Part shown: in pieces, positions 1-7,792 of the stretch | How positions within the stretch are numbered: position 1 is the first letter of the stretch | Layout of the letters: every line of letters begins with the position of its first letter | Assembly: GCF_014649335.1 (NCBI RefSeq) | Contig: NZ_BMSV01000002.1 | Location: 186,001-250,000, forward strand | Length of the DNA: 64,000 bases | From: Streptomyces roseolilacinus | GTDB taxonomy: Bacteria > Actinomycetota > Actinomycetes > Streptomycetales > Streptomycetaceae | Direction: 5' to 3' | Notes under the pieces: generated by a model | Told to the model about the DNA's origin: nothing | What the model saw: the letters and a program-made list of their open reading frames with translations, nothing else | The model's database searches: none | Position numbers and translations under genes: made by a program

Positions 1-596
1 GCCACCGGCACGTGGCCCAGGCCGGCGATGTCCTCGCCCATGGCCCGCAGCATGCGCCCTATCCCGGAGGCCAGGCCCTCGATGGACGCCCCGGCGGGCT
101 GCACCCACACCGGCGGCGCGAGCAGCAGGTTGAACAGCAGCCCGACCCCGGCCCCGATCAGCGTCTCCAGGATCCGGTGCCAGGCGGCCGATCCCACCTG
201 GGTCACGCCCAGCACCAGCATCGCGCTGATCGCCACCTCGGGGACGAACTCGCTGACCCGCACCAGGTGGCCCACGATCAGCGCCGCGAAGATCGTCAGT
301 CCGAGGCTCCACCAGGTCAGGCCGACCAGCGCGCTGAACCCGATCGCCACCACCACGCCGGCGACCACCGAGTTGACCCGGCGCACGCCGGTCGTGAGCG
401 TCGCGTAGAGCGTCACCTGCACCACCAGCAGCGCCGTCAGAGGCGCCGTCAGCGGCGCGGGCTGCGCGGGCAGCACCATCAGGGCGACCACGTACGCGAT
501 GACCGCGGCCGCCGTCGACCGCAGCGTCTGCGCGGCGACGGGTTCCCTCGTCCGTCGCACCAGTTTGAACACGGGGGCTGTCGTCACATCAGGCAT
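1..596 (-). CDS. FUSC-type aromatic acid exporter family membrane protein (C-terminus beyond left edge)
   Basis: The first 198 codons of a membrane protein read leftward from an ATG at 596; the rest lies outside the window. After a basic start (KLVRRTR near residues 11-17) come four to five hydrophobic segments with conserved-looking stretches such as TLRSTAAAVIAY, LTALLVVQVTLY and VNSVVAGVVVAIGF. The last segment, LIGAGVGLLFNLLLAPP, is typical of the N-terminal membrane half of FUSC/aromatic-acid-exporter proteins. AGGGGAAC lies just before the ATG. Members are thought to export aromatic or other organic acids across the plasma membrane; the substrate cannot be told here. The next gene, at 683, is divergent, leaving about 86 bases for both promoters. 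Confidence 0.82.
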   Translation of the reverse strand, partial: MPDVTTAPVFKLVRRTREPVAAQTLRSTAAAVIAYVVALMVLPAQPAPLTAPLTALLVVQVTLYATLTTGVRRVNSVVAGVVVAIGFSALVGLTWWSLGLTIFAALIVGHLVRVSEFVPEVAISAMLVLGVTQVGSAAWHRILETLIGAGVGLLFNLLLAPPVWVQPAGASIEGLASGIGRMLRAMGEDIAGLGHVPV

Positions 597-682
597 CCCG
601 TTCCCCTGCCCTCTCGTGTCGCGCTCACAACCAGCCAAGTGGCCGGTGTTTGCCGTCCGCCGGGCGTGGTACCGGCGGACCC

Positions 683-1480
683 ATGAACCAAGGAACCCCT
701 GTCGCCGTCGTCACCGGCTCCGACTCCGGCATCGGCCGCGCCACGGCCGTCCGCCTGGCCCGGCAGGGCATGGACGTGGGCATCACCTGGCACACCGACC
801 ACGACGGCGCGCTGCGCACCGCCGAGGAGGTGCGCTCCCATGGCCGCCGGGCGGCCGTCGCCCGGATGGACCTGACCGACCTGCCGGACGCCGCCCGCGT
901 CGTCGACGACCTGGCGGGTGAACTCGGCAGGCTCGACGTCCTGGTCAACAACGCCGGGACCGGCACCGCCACGCCCTTCCTCGACCTGCCGTACGACACC
1001 GTGCGCGACGTCGTCGACGTGGACCTGATCGGACCGTTCCTGTGCACCCAGTTCGCCGCCCGCCGCATGATCGCGCAGGGGGACGGCGGACGCGTCGTCA
1101 ACGTCACCTCGGTGCACGAGCACCAGCCCCGGGTCGGCGCCGCCCCCTACTGCGCAGCCAAGGGCGGGCTGGGGCTCCTGACGCAGGTGATGGCGCTGGA
1201 GCTCGCCGAGTACGGCATCACCGTCAACGCGGTCGCGCCCGGCGAGATCGCCACGCCCATGACCGGGCAGGAGGACCGGGACGTGCGCGAGGAGCGCCGC
1301 CCCGGCATCCCGCTCGGCCGTCCGGGTGACGCGCGCGAGGTCGCGGCCGTGATCGCCTTCCTGGCGGGCGAGGACGCCTCGTACGTCACCGGGGCGTCCT
1401 GGACCGTCGACGGCGGCATGCTGCGGATGGGGCCCCAGGCGGGCTCCCACCTGGAGAGCGACGCCTGGCGCCGCCCCTGA
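683..1480 (+). CDS. SDR family NAD(P)-dependent oxidoreductase
   Basis: A 265-residue classical short-chain dehydrogenase/reductase, a soluble NAD(P)H-dependent oxidoreductase of unknown substrate. The cofactor glycine motif TGSDSGIG is at residues 11-18, NNAG at about 89-92, and the catalytic Ser143, Tyr156 (in YCAAK) and Lys160 are all present. The C-terminal GEDASYVTGASWTVDGG is the usual family ending. The frame stays open from 650, but the ATG at 683 starts exactly at the Rossmann strand, so I prefer it; its ribosome site is weak. It is divergent from the FUSC gene and converges on the catalase gene, with a hairpin between them. The family is broad, so a specific reaction such as glucose or 3-oxoacyl reduction is not claimed. 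Confidence 0.9.
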   Translation: MNQGTPVAVVTGSDSGIGRATAVRLARQGMDVGITWHTDHDGALRTAEEVRSHGRRAAVARMDLTDLPDAARVVDDLAGELGRLDVLVNNAGTGTATPFLDLPYDTVRDVVDVDLIGPFLCTQFAARRMIAQGDGGRVVNVTSVHEHQPRVGAAPYCAAKGGLGLLTQVMALELAEYGITVNAVAPGEIATPMTGQEDRDVREERRPGIPLGRPGDAREVAAVIAFLAGEDASYVTGASWTVDGGMLRMGPQAGSHLESDAWRRP

Positions 1481-1501
1481 CCCGGCCGCACCGTCCGAAC
1501 G

Positions 1502-1542
1502 GCCCGCGGCGGCCCGGCACGACGGACCGGGCCACCGCGGGC
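1502..1542. terminator. Bidirectional terminator hairpin between SDR and catalase genes
   Basis: A 16-base stem (1502-1517 against 1527-1542, one mismatch) with a 9-base loop lies between two convergent genes. It has no T tract, as is usual in Streptomyces. Confidence 0.6.
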
Positions 1543-1577
1543 TCGTCCGTGCGGGACGGCGCGGGCCGTGCGCGGCG

Positions 1578-3209
1578 TCAGCGCGAGACGACGAAACGCT
1601 CGTTCGGCACGCAGTGCGTCATCGTCAGGCCGGTCACGTCCCGCAGGGGGTTCCCGCCCAGGTTGGCGAGCCGCTTGCGGTCCTCGTCGGTGAGCGTCTG
1701 GTTCGGCAGCGGCTCCAGGCCCGCCACGTCCTCGGGACGGATGCCGACGCCCTCGCCGACGCGCAGGCCCAGGTCGTTGTCGACCAGCAGGAAGTGCCAG
1801 ACCATCCGCTCCTGCACGGGCCGGTCGCACTGCCGGAGCGCGCCGGTGAGGTTCAGCACCAGGTCGTCGCGCTCCCACTGCTCCATCAGCTGGTAGCGCT
1901 GGCCGGCCTGGAGGTAGTCGTTGGTGCGCGGGATGCGCCGGCGGGTGAGGCGGCCGCGGATCTCCGGCCCCTGCTCGTCGTGGGCCGGGGGCGCGGCCTC
2001 CCGCAGCCCGCCCATGAGGGACGGCTCGTAGTTGGTGCTCGGGCTCTCCCCGGCGCCGTCCACGTGGTAGGTCATCTGGCCGTCGCGCTGGTTGGTGCGC
2101 ACGTCCGCGTTCTTGGCGTGGTTGACCGGGAGCTGCAGGTAGTTGGGCCCGACCCGGTACCGCTGGGTGTCGCTGTAGGAGAAGGTCCGGCCCACCAGCA
2201 TCTTGTCGTCCGAGAAGTCCAGGCCGTCCACGAGCACGCCCGTGCCGAAGGAGATCTGCTCGTTCTCCGCGAAGAAGTTCTCCGGCATCCGGTCGAGCAC
2301 CATCCGCCCCACCGGCTTCGGCGGGAAGTCCTGCTCCGGCCAGGTCTTCGTGTCGTCCAGCGGGTCGAAGTCGAGCTCCGCGTGCTCGTCGTCCGACATC
2401 ATCTGGACGAGCAGCTCCCACTCCGGGTGGTCGCCGCGGGCAACCGCCTCGTACAGGTCCTTCGTGGCGTGGCCGAGGCCCTGCGCCTGCATGTTCGCGG
2501 CGTCCTCCTCGGTCATGCTCCGCACGCCCTGCTTCGGCATCCAGTGGTACTTGACCAGCACCGTGTCGCCCTCGGAGTTCACCCACTTGTACGTGTTGAC
2601 GCCGAAGCCCTGCATGTGGCGGTAGTCCGAGGGGATGCCGCGCGGGCTGAACAGGTTGACGAGCATGTGCATGCTCTCCGGCGTCTGCGACATGAAGTCG
2701 AAGATCCGCCGCGGCTGCTGCTCGAAGGTGACCGGGTCCGGCTTCAGCGCGTGGATCACGTCCGGGAACTTGATCGCGTCCCGGATGAAGAACACCCCCA
2801 GGTTGTTGCCGACCAGGTCCCAGTTGCCGTCCTCGGTGTAGAACTTCACGGCGAAGCCGCGCGGGTCGCGGGCCGACTCCGAGGAGTCCCGCCCGCCGAT
2901 CACCGTGGAGAACCGCACGGCCAGGTCGGTGCGCTTGCCGCGCTCCTGGAACAGCTTCGCCCGGGTGTACCGGCTGATCGGTTCGTCGCCCCAGGAGCCG
3001 TACGCCTCGAAGTACCCGTACGCGGTGACGCCGCGGGCGTGGACGACGCGCTCGGGGATGCGTTCCCGGTCGAAGTGGCTGATCTTCTCCAGGAACTGGT
3101 AGTTCTCCAGCGTCGCCGGTCCGCGGGCGCCGACCGTGCGCTGGTTCTGGTTGTCGTGGACCGGGTGGCCCTGGCGGTTGGTGAGCACCTTCCGGCTGTC
3201 GTCCGTCAC
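1578..3209 (-). CDS. Monofunctional heme catalase
   Basis: A 543-residue catalase that converts hydrogen peroxide to water and oxygen. The catalytic His is at about residue 57 in [14 protein letters not shown]. The distal Asn lies in [16 protein letters not shown] is present, and the proximal heme Tyr lies in [14 protein letters not shown]. Length fits small-subunit heme catalases with a somewhat long C-terminus. The frame extends to an ATG at 3245, but that ATG lies inside an inverted repeat and has no ribosome site. The GTG at 3209 follows AGAGGAG by about nine bases and starts [14 protein letters not shown], so I take it as the start. The operator-like repeat at 3244-3263 lies 35 bases upstream. 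It is probably a single-gene transcript facing the SDR gene. Confidence 0.95.
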   Translation of the reverse strand: MTDDSRKVLTNRQGHPVHDNQNQRTVGARGPATLENYQFLEKISHFDRERIPERVVHARGVTAYGYFEAYGSWGDEPISRYTRAKLFQERGKRTDLAVRFSTVIGGRDSSESARDPRGFAVKFYTEDGNWDLVGNNLGVFFIRDAIKFPDVIHALKPDPVTFEQQPRRIFDFMSQTPESMHMLVNLFSPRGIPSDYRHMQGFGVNTYKWVNSEGDTVLVKYHWMPKQGVRSMTEEDAANMQAQGLGHATKDLYEAVARGDHPEWELLVQMMSDDEHAELDFDPLDDTKTWPEQDFPPKPVGRMVLDRMPENFFAENEQISFGTGVLVDGLDFSDDKMLVGRTFSYSDTQRYRVGPNYLQLPVNHAKNADVRTNQRDGQMTYHVDGAGESPSTNYEPSLMGGLREAAPPAHDEQGPEIRGRLTRRRIPRTNDYLQAGQRYQLMEQWERDDLVLNLTGALRQCDRPVQERMVWHFLLVDNDLGLRVGEGVGIRPEDVAGLEPLPNQTLTDEDRKRLANLGGNPLRDVTGLTMTHCVPNERFVVSR

Positions 3210-3243
3210 GATCTCCGGCTCCTCTCGGGATGCAAGGTCGCGC

Positions 3244-3263
3244 ATGTCGGATTTATCCGATAT
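3244..3263 (-). promoter_or_regulatory. Inverted-repeat operator upstream of catalase
   Basis: A 9-2-9 inverted repeat, ATGTCGGAT-TT-ATCCGATAT, with one mismatch between arms (the inner six bases of each arm are perfect). It sits 35 bases before the catalase GTG start, where a repressor or redox regulator would act. I cannot assign the protein: it is not a canonical Fur/PerR box, and no regulator gene is adjacent. Confidence 0.55.
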
Positions 3264-3327
3264 GTCGCTGTATCCCCGCTACCCATCCGGAGGGTGCCCC
3301 TAACCGAACCGCCCCGACGGCCTCCCC

Positions 3328-4101
3328 CTAACCGACGCCCGCCGTCGCCGCGCCGCCCACCAGTGACGTGGGCCTCGTGTGCACCGGCAGGTGGTACACC
3401 GCGAACGCCCGCCCCAGCACCGGCTGCGCCACGTTGCGCACGCGCACCCCGCCGCCGGTCATCCCGTGCTCGCTGCCCATGTGCGCGTGGCCGTGCACCG
3501 CCAGGTCGGCGCCCGCGTCGTCCACCGCCTCGGCCAGCAGGTAGCTGCCGAGGAACGGGTAGATCTCCAGCGGCTCCCCGGCCAGCGTGTCCGGTACCGG
3601 CGAGTAGTGCGTCAGGGCGATCCGCACGGCGCAGTCCTCCTCGCGCAGCGACCGCAGCGAGGCGGCCAGCTCCTCCGCGCACCGCCGGGTGTAGCGGACG
3701 AACGCCTTCATCTCCGGCTCGCCGAACTCGCCCCCGCTGCGCCCGGCGAACCCGCCGCCGAACCCCTTCGTCCCGGCGACGCCCACCCGCGTCCCGTTGA
3801 TCCGCAGCACCGTGCCCCGGCCCTCCAGGACGGTGACCCCCACCTCCTCCAGGACGGCCGTCACCTCGTCCTGCAGGTCGCTCTGGTAGTCGTGGTTGCC
3901 CAGCACGGCCACCACCGGCACCGGCAGCCCGGCCACCTCGCGGGCCACCACGCGGGCCTCCTCGACCGTGCCGTGCCGGGTCAGGTCCCCGGCGAGGAGC
4001 AGCAGGTCGGCGCATTCGCCCAGCGTGTCGAACGCCGGCCGCAGCGCGCCGGCGCTCTCGGGGGACAGGTGGATGTCACCGACGGCGGCTACCCGGATCA
4101 T
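3328..4101 (-). CDS. Calcineurin-like metallophosphoesterase
   Basis: A 257-residue binuclear-metal phosphoesterase, probably cytoplasmic. All family motifs appear in order: GDIH near residue 8, LAGDLTRHG near 37, GNHD near 70, a metal His in LTHYS near 165, and GHAH near 204. These hydrolyse phosphomono- or phosphodiesters; the substrate is unknown. The ATG at 4101 overlaps the stop of the BON gene (ATGA), so the pair is translationally coupled. The coding frame stays open upstream to 4212, but that part only shadows the BON gene. It is the third gene of the nucleotidyltransferase-BON-phosphoesterase operon, so its substrate may relate to a nucleotidyl modification made by the first gene; that is inference. 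Confidence 0.88.
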   Translation of the reverse strand: MIRVAAVGDIHLSPESAGALRPAFDTLGECADLLLLAGDLTRHGTVEEARVVAREVAGLPVPVVAVLGNHDYQSDLQDEVTAVLEEVGVTVLEGRGTVLRINGTRVGVAGTKGFGGGFAGRSGGEFGEPEMKAFVRYTRRCAEELAASLRSLREEDCAVRIALTHYSPVPDTLAGEPLEIYPFLGSYLLAEAVDDAGADLAVHGHAHMGSEHGMTGGGVRVRNVAQPVLGRAFAVYHLPVHTRPTSLVGGAATAGVG

Positions 4102-4352
4102 GACAGCTCCTCCCGGTGGGTCGGGGCGTCCGCGCAGGCCACCACCAGGTCCTCGTGGAGCGGCAGCCCGGTCAGCTCCTCGCGGGCGATGCGCAGGACC
4201 TCGCTGCGGCACGCGGCGCTGGACACCGTCCCGTACAGCATCACGCTCCCGCCGCGCTCCTCGATCCGCACGCCCAGTTCCGCCACGTCCTCGCTCGCCA
4301 GCCGGTCCCGCAGGTGCGCGATGCGGTACTCGGCCATGTCGGCACCGCTCAT
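4098..4352 (-). CDS. Small BON-domain protein
   Basis: An 84-residue protein with one BON-like domain spanning nearly its full length. A helix (YRIAHLRDRLASED) is followed by the strand VRIEERGGSVMLYGTVSS, then a helix (RSEVLRIAREEL) and a closing strand DLVVACAD. This is the usual alpha-beta pattern of BON domains, which bind phospholipid or other surfaces in larger proteins. There is no signal peptide, so a cytoplasmic role is likely. Both ends overlap neighbours by ATGA: its start overlaps the nucleotidyltransferase stop, and its stop overlaps the phosphoesterase start. An alternative start is Met6. The family assignment is by pattern only and is less secure than that of its neighbours. 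Confidence 0.72.
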   Translation of the reverse strand: MSGADMAEYRIAHLRDRLASEDVAELGVRIEERGGSVMLYGTVSSAACRSEVLRIAREELTGLPLHEDLVVACADAPTHREELS

Positions 4353-5014
4353 GGGGTCGCCTCCCTCGGCTCGATCACGTTCAGGCGCTCCAGCAGGAAC
4401 AGGAACGCCTCGGGCATGGGGGAGCCCTCGCTCTCCCGCCGCAGCAGGTCCCAGTCGATCCGCTCCCGCAGCACCCGGGCGATCGGCAGCACGGAGCCGA
4501 AGTTGCAGTGGTGCTCCGAGAACGCCGCCAGCTGGCTGGCCATGAGGTCCGTCGGCGCCAGGACGGGCATGTGCACCGAGTCGACCGGCAGGACCTGCGC
4601 CCGCTCCAGCAGCTCCTGCGTGACCGGCCGGCGGGCCAGCTCGAAGATCAGGTCGATCTCCTCGCCCCGGCAGGTGGCCTTGATCAGCCAGTCCTCCGGA
4701 GGCTTGCGGACCCGGATGCCCGCGTTCTGCAGCTCACGGGTGACGGTCTCCTCGTCCTCGCGCAGCACGGCGAAGTCGGTGTCGTGCTGGAGGCTGGCCG
4801 GCACGCCGTGGGCGTACGCGGCCACGCTGCCCGCCAGCGCGAAGCGGTGCCCGCCGGCCTTCAGGATGCCGGCCACCTGCTTGGTGGCCTCCAGGATGGC
4901 CTGCGTGCGGTCCGGCGGCAGCGGCGGTCCGCCCGCCACCTCGCCGGGCTCCGAGGCCACGGCGAGGTGGGCGGCCTCGTCAACCTGGTTGTTCACGGTC
5001 TCGGCCCCCTTCAT
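4349..5014 (-). CDS. Nucleotidyltransferase-fold protein (GSx-DxD type)
   Basis: A protein of about 221 residues with a minimal nucleotidyltransferase core: LAGSVAAYAHG, then HDTDFAVL (the DxD pair), and a third acidic position in IDLIFEL. These match the GS...DxD...D signature of NTP-transferring enzymes. The target (small molecule, RNA or protein) is unknown. The start is uncertain: an ATG at 5014, a GTG at 5029, or a GTG at 4996 preceded by GAAGGGG at good spacing. The N-terminal 40 residues are low complexity. It is the first gene of a three-gene overlapping operon with BON and metallophosphoesterase genes, which suggests a transfer/removal pair. Confidence 0.75.
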   Translation of the reverse strand: MKGAETVNNQVDEAAHLAVASEPGEVAGGPPLPPDRTQAILEATKQVAGILKAGGHRFALAGSVAAYAHGVPASLQHDTDFAVLREDEETVTRELQNAGIRVRKPPEDWLIKATCRGEEIDLIFELARRPVTQELLERAQVLPVDSVHMPVLAPTDLMASQLAAFSEHHCNFGSVLPIARVLRERIDWDLLRRESEGSPMPEAFLFLLERLNVIEPREATP

Positions 5015-5075
5015 CGGACTGGAGGTCACCGGGTACCCCGGGGATCGGCGCTTTATCCTGCCCTCGGACGATCAC

Positions 5076-5143
5076 GTACGGCCCGGGGGCGCGGGCCGCT
5101 GGCCGCACGCGCTCCCAAGCCGTACGCGCTCCCCGGGCCGTAC
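5076..5143. repeat. Perfect 13-base inverted repeat, possible terminator
   Basis: Arms GTACGGCCCGGGG (5076-5088) and CCCCGGGCCGTAC (5131-5143) are perfect complements separated by 42 bases. The loop itself holds two near copies of CGTACGCGCTCCC. It lies 3' of the amino-acid ABC operon and 5' of the nucleotidyltransferase operon, both leftward, so it may terminate the first transcript. Confidence 0.5.
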
Positions 5144-5164
5144 ATGTCGAGGCGGCCGCACCCG

Positions 5165-5977
5165 TCAGGGCGCCCGGTCCGCCCGGTCCGCCGCCGACTC
5201 GGGGCCGGGCGGGGCGGCGGCCGCCGGGTCCAGGACGCGGGTGAGGAAGTCCCGCGTACGGGCCTGGCGGGGCGCGCCCACCACCTGCTCCGCCGGGCCC
5301 TCCTCCACGATCCGGCCGCCGTCCATGAACACCACCCGGTCGGCGACCTCGCGGGCGAAGCTCATCTCGTGCGTGACCACCATCATCGTCATGCCGTCCC
5401 CCGCCAGCCCGCGCATCACCGCCAGCACGTCGCCCACCAGTTCGGGGTCGAGCGCCGACGTCGGCTCGTCGAACAGCATCACCTCCGGGTCCATCGCCAG
5501 CGCCCGGGCGATCGCCACCCGCTGCTGCTGCCCGCCCGACAGCTTCGCCGGGTACGCGGCGGCCTTCTCCAGGAGGCCGACCCGCTCCAGGTTCTCCCGC
5601 GCGACCCGTGCCGCCGCCTCCCCGTCGCGGCCCAGCACCCTGCGCTGCGGCAGCGTCAGGTTCTCCTCCACGGTCACGTGCGGGAAGAGGTTGAACTGCT
5701 GGAAGACCATGCCGATCCGGCGGCGCACCGCGTCGATGTCGACGTCGGGGTCGGTGACCTCGGTGCCGCCGACGAAGACCCGCCCCGCCGTCGGCTCCTC
5801 CAGCAGGTTCACGCAGCGCAGCAGCGTCGACTTGCCCGACCCGGACGGGCCGATGACGCACACCACCTCGCCCCGCGCCACCTCCAGGTCGATCCCGCGC
5901 AGCACCTCGTGGTCCCCGAACGCCTTGCGCAGCCCCCGGACCTCGATCTCCGCACGCCCGCCCGCGTCCATGCTCAC
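5165..5977 (-). CDS. Polar amino-acid ABC transporter, ATP-binding protein (GlnQ type)
   Basis: A 270-residue ATPase subunit of an amino-acid importer. Walker [10 protein letters not shown] lies at about residues 43-51. The Q-loop [10 protein letters not shown], signature LSGGQQQR, Walker [14 protein letters not shown] and switch VTHEM follow in order. FQQFNLFPH is characteristic of the HisP/GlnQ polar amino-acid family. The start is the GTG at 5977, which overlaps the permease stop (GTGA) and has GGAGG five bases upstream; an ATG two codons later is possible. The last 30 residues are an Ala/Pro-rich tail. It is the distal gene of the binding protein-permease-ATPase operon. Confidence 0.93.
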   Translation of the reverse strand: MSMDAGGRAEIEVRGLRKAFGDHEVLRGIDLEVARGEVVCVIGPSGSGKSTLLRCVNLLEEPTAGRVFVGGTEVTDPDVDIDAVRRRIGMVFQQFNLFPHVTVEENLTLPQRRVLGRDGEAAARVARENLERVGLLEKAAAYPAKLSGGQQQRVAIARALAMDPEVMLFDEPTSALDPELVGDVLAVMRGLAGDGMTMMVVTHEMSFAREVADRVVFMDGGRIVEEGPAEQVVGAPRQARTRDFLTRVLDPAAAAPPGPESAADRADRAP

Positions 5978-6774
5978 CCCGCCCTCCCGGTACGGGCCTC
6001 CAGGCGGCGCACCAGGAAGCCCAGCGGAACCGTCACCAGCAGGTAGCACAGCCCGGCGACGAGGATCGGCGTCGAGTTGGCCGTCTGGCTGGCCAGGTCC
6101 CGGCCGAACTTGGTCAGCTCCCGCTCCTCCAGGGTGACCCCCAGGAACAGCACCAGCGAGGAGTCCTTGAACAGCAGCACCAGCTCGTTCGTCAGCGGCG
6201 GGATCACGATCCGCAACGCCTGCGGGATGACCACCGACACCATCGCCCGCGCGTGCGAGAACCCCAGCGACCGCGCCGCCTCCATCTGGCCCCTGGGCAC
6301 CGCCTGGATGCCGGCGCGGATCGTCTCGGCCATGTACGCGGCGGCGACGAGCCCCAGGCCCAGCGCCACCTTCCCGTACGTACCGCCGGGGATCTCCGTC
6401 CCGGGGAACGCCAGCGGCACCGCGACACCCACGAAGATGAAGATCAGCAGCGCGGGCAGGCCCCGGAAGAACTCGATGTACACCCCGGCGACCCACCGGT
6501 ACGGCGCGACCGACGACAGCCGCATCAGCGCGATCACCAGGCCCAGCGCCAGCCCGAAGGCGAAACCCGAGACGGTGTAGACGACGGTGTTGCGCAGCGC
6601 CGTGGTGATGATCTCCGGGAACAGCTCGCGGGCGAGGTCCCGCTGCGCGAACTGGTTGCGCAGCCGCTCCCAGTCGGCCAGGACGGCGACGGCGGCGACC
6701 GCGGCGGCGAACACCGCGTACTGGACCCCCTGGGAGACCCGCCGCCGCTGGCGCCTGGTCAGCCGCGAGGTCAC
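5974..6774 (-). CDS. Polar amino-acid ABC transporter, permease protein
   Basis: A 266-residue membrane subunit of the importer. A basic N-terminus ([12 protein letters not shown]) leads to about five membrane segments. The EAA loop that docks to the ATPase, [20 protein letters not shown], is followed by the family motif [19 protein letters not shown]. Only one permease gene is present, so the channel is probably a homodimer. The GTG at 6774 overlaps the stop of the binding-protein gene (GTGA), which indicates translational coupling and is preferred over the upstream ATG at 6804 that lies inside the neighbour. Confidence 0.92.
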   Translation of the reverse strand: MTSRLTRRQRRRVSQGVQYAVFAAAVAAVAVLADWERLRNQFAQRDLARELFPEIITTALRNTVVYTVSGFAFGLALGLVIALMRLSSVAPYRWVAGVYIEFFRGLPALLIFIFVGVAVPLAFPGTEIPGGTYGKVALGLGLVAAAYMAETIRAGIQAVPRGQMEAARSLGFSHARAMVSVVIPQALRIVIPPLTNELVLLFKDSSLVLFLGVTLEERELTKFGRDLASQTANSTPILVAGLCYLLVTVPLGFLVRRLEARTGRAG

Positions 6775-7604
6775 GACCCGGCCTTGGGCAGCGGGCCGAT
6801 CCACTCCTCGTACAGCTTCCGGTACGTCCCGTCGGCCCGGGCGTCCCGGATCGCCTTGTCGATCGCGGCGCGGAGCCTGTCGTTGCCCTTCTTCACCGAG
6901 AAGCCGTACCGCTCGCCGGTCTCGATGTTCTCGCCGAGCACGAACGCGGCGGCGTTGGCCTCGTCCTTGAGCCAGCCCCGCACGACGGGGTAGTCGATGA
7001 CGACCGCGTCGACCTGCCCGGTCCGCAGCCCGTTGAGCACGGCGTCCGAACTCTCGAACGCCACCGGGTCGAAGCCCCGGCTCTTGGCGTGGCTCTCACC
7101 GGTCGTCTCGGCCTGCGCCCCCAGCTTCAGCCCGCGGGCCCTCACCTCCGCCAGGGTCCTCACCCCGCTCTTCCTCGACGCGAGCATCGCCTGCGTGGCG
7201 TCGAAGTAGGGCGCGGAGAAGTCGACGTTCTTCTTGCGCTCCTCGGTGATCGTCATCCCGGCGGCGGCCAGGTCGCACTCGCCGGAGTTGAGGAACGCGC
7301 CGGTCTTGAAGTTCTCGAACGGGGTGTCGAGGATCTTCTGCTGGACGCCCAGGTCCTTCGCCACCAGGTCGATCAGCGCCACGTCGAACCCGACGACCTT
7401 CCCGCCCCGCTCGAACTGGAACGGCGGGTACGGCAGGTGGGTGCACGTCGTCAGCTTGCCCTTCTCGACCACGGGCACCCCGCCCGCGGCCTCTCCCGGC
7501 CCCTCCTCGTCGGACGAACAGCCCGCCGCGAACAGCAGCGCCGCCGAGACGGCGGCGACGGCGGGGCGGATCCGGTTGCTCGTGCGGCCGGCAGGCGTCG
7601 TCAC
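6771..7604 (-). CDS. Polar amino-acid ABC transporter, substrate-binding lipoprotein
   Basis: A 277-residue extracytoplasmic solute-binding protein, the first gene of the importer operon. The GTG at 7604 has GGAGG six bases upstream and directly precedes a signal sequence with the lipobox [10 protein letters not shown], so the protein is probably anchored to the outer face of the membrane. The family-3 features [29 protein letters not shown] and [16 protein letters not shown] are those of glutamine/histidine/arginine-type binders. The ligand cannot be fixed from sequence. The next gene (7793) is divergent, with 188 bases between them. Confidence 0.93.
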   Translation of the reverse strand: MTTPAGRTSNRIRPAVAAVSAALLFAAGCSSDEEGPGEAAGGVPVVEKGKLTTCTHLPYPPFQFERGGKVVGFDVALIDLVAKDLGVQQKILDTPFENFKTGAFLNSGECDLAAAGMTITEERKKNVDFSAPYFDATQAMLASRKSGVRTLAEVRARGLKLGAQAETTGESHAKSRGFDPVAFESSDAVLNGLRTGQVDAVVIDYPVVRGWLKDEANAAAFVLGENIETGERYGFSVKKGNDRLRAAIDKAIRDARADGTYRKLYEEWIGPLPKAGS

Positions 7605-7792
7605 GGTTGACCTCCAGGGGCGCGGGGCGGCGGGACGGGGGAGCCGCCGGGCGCGATCGTATGCCACGAAGCCCACCATAAGGCGGAAAAAGCCGCATAT
7701 CGCCACCCGATCCGTGTGCGGCGGCCCGCGCGGCGCCCCGCCGGCACCGACCCGATGGACCCGGCCCGGCGGGGCGGCGGCATGCTGGGGGC

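Noticed and set aside
1614..3800. Rightward 728-codon frame over the catalase gene
   Set aside because: It is antisense to an unmistakable catalase and consists of Val/Arg/Leu/His-rich shadow sequence.
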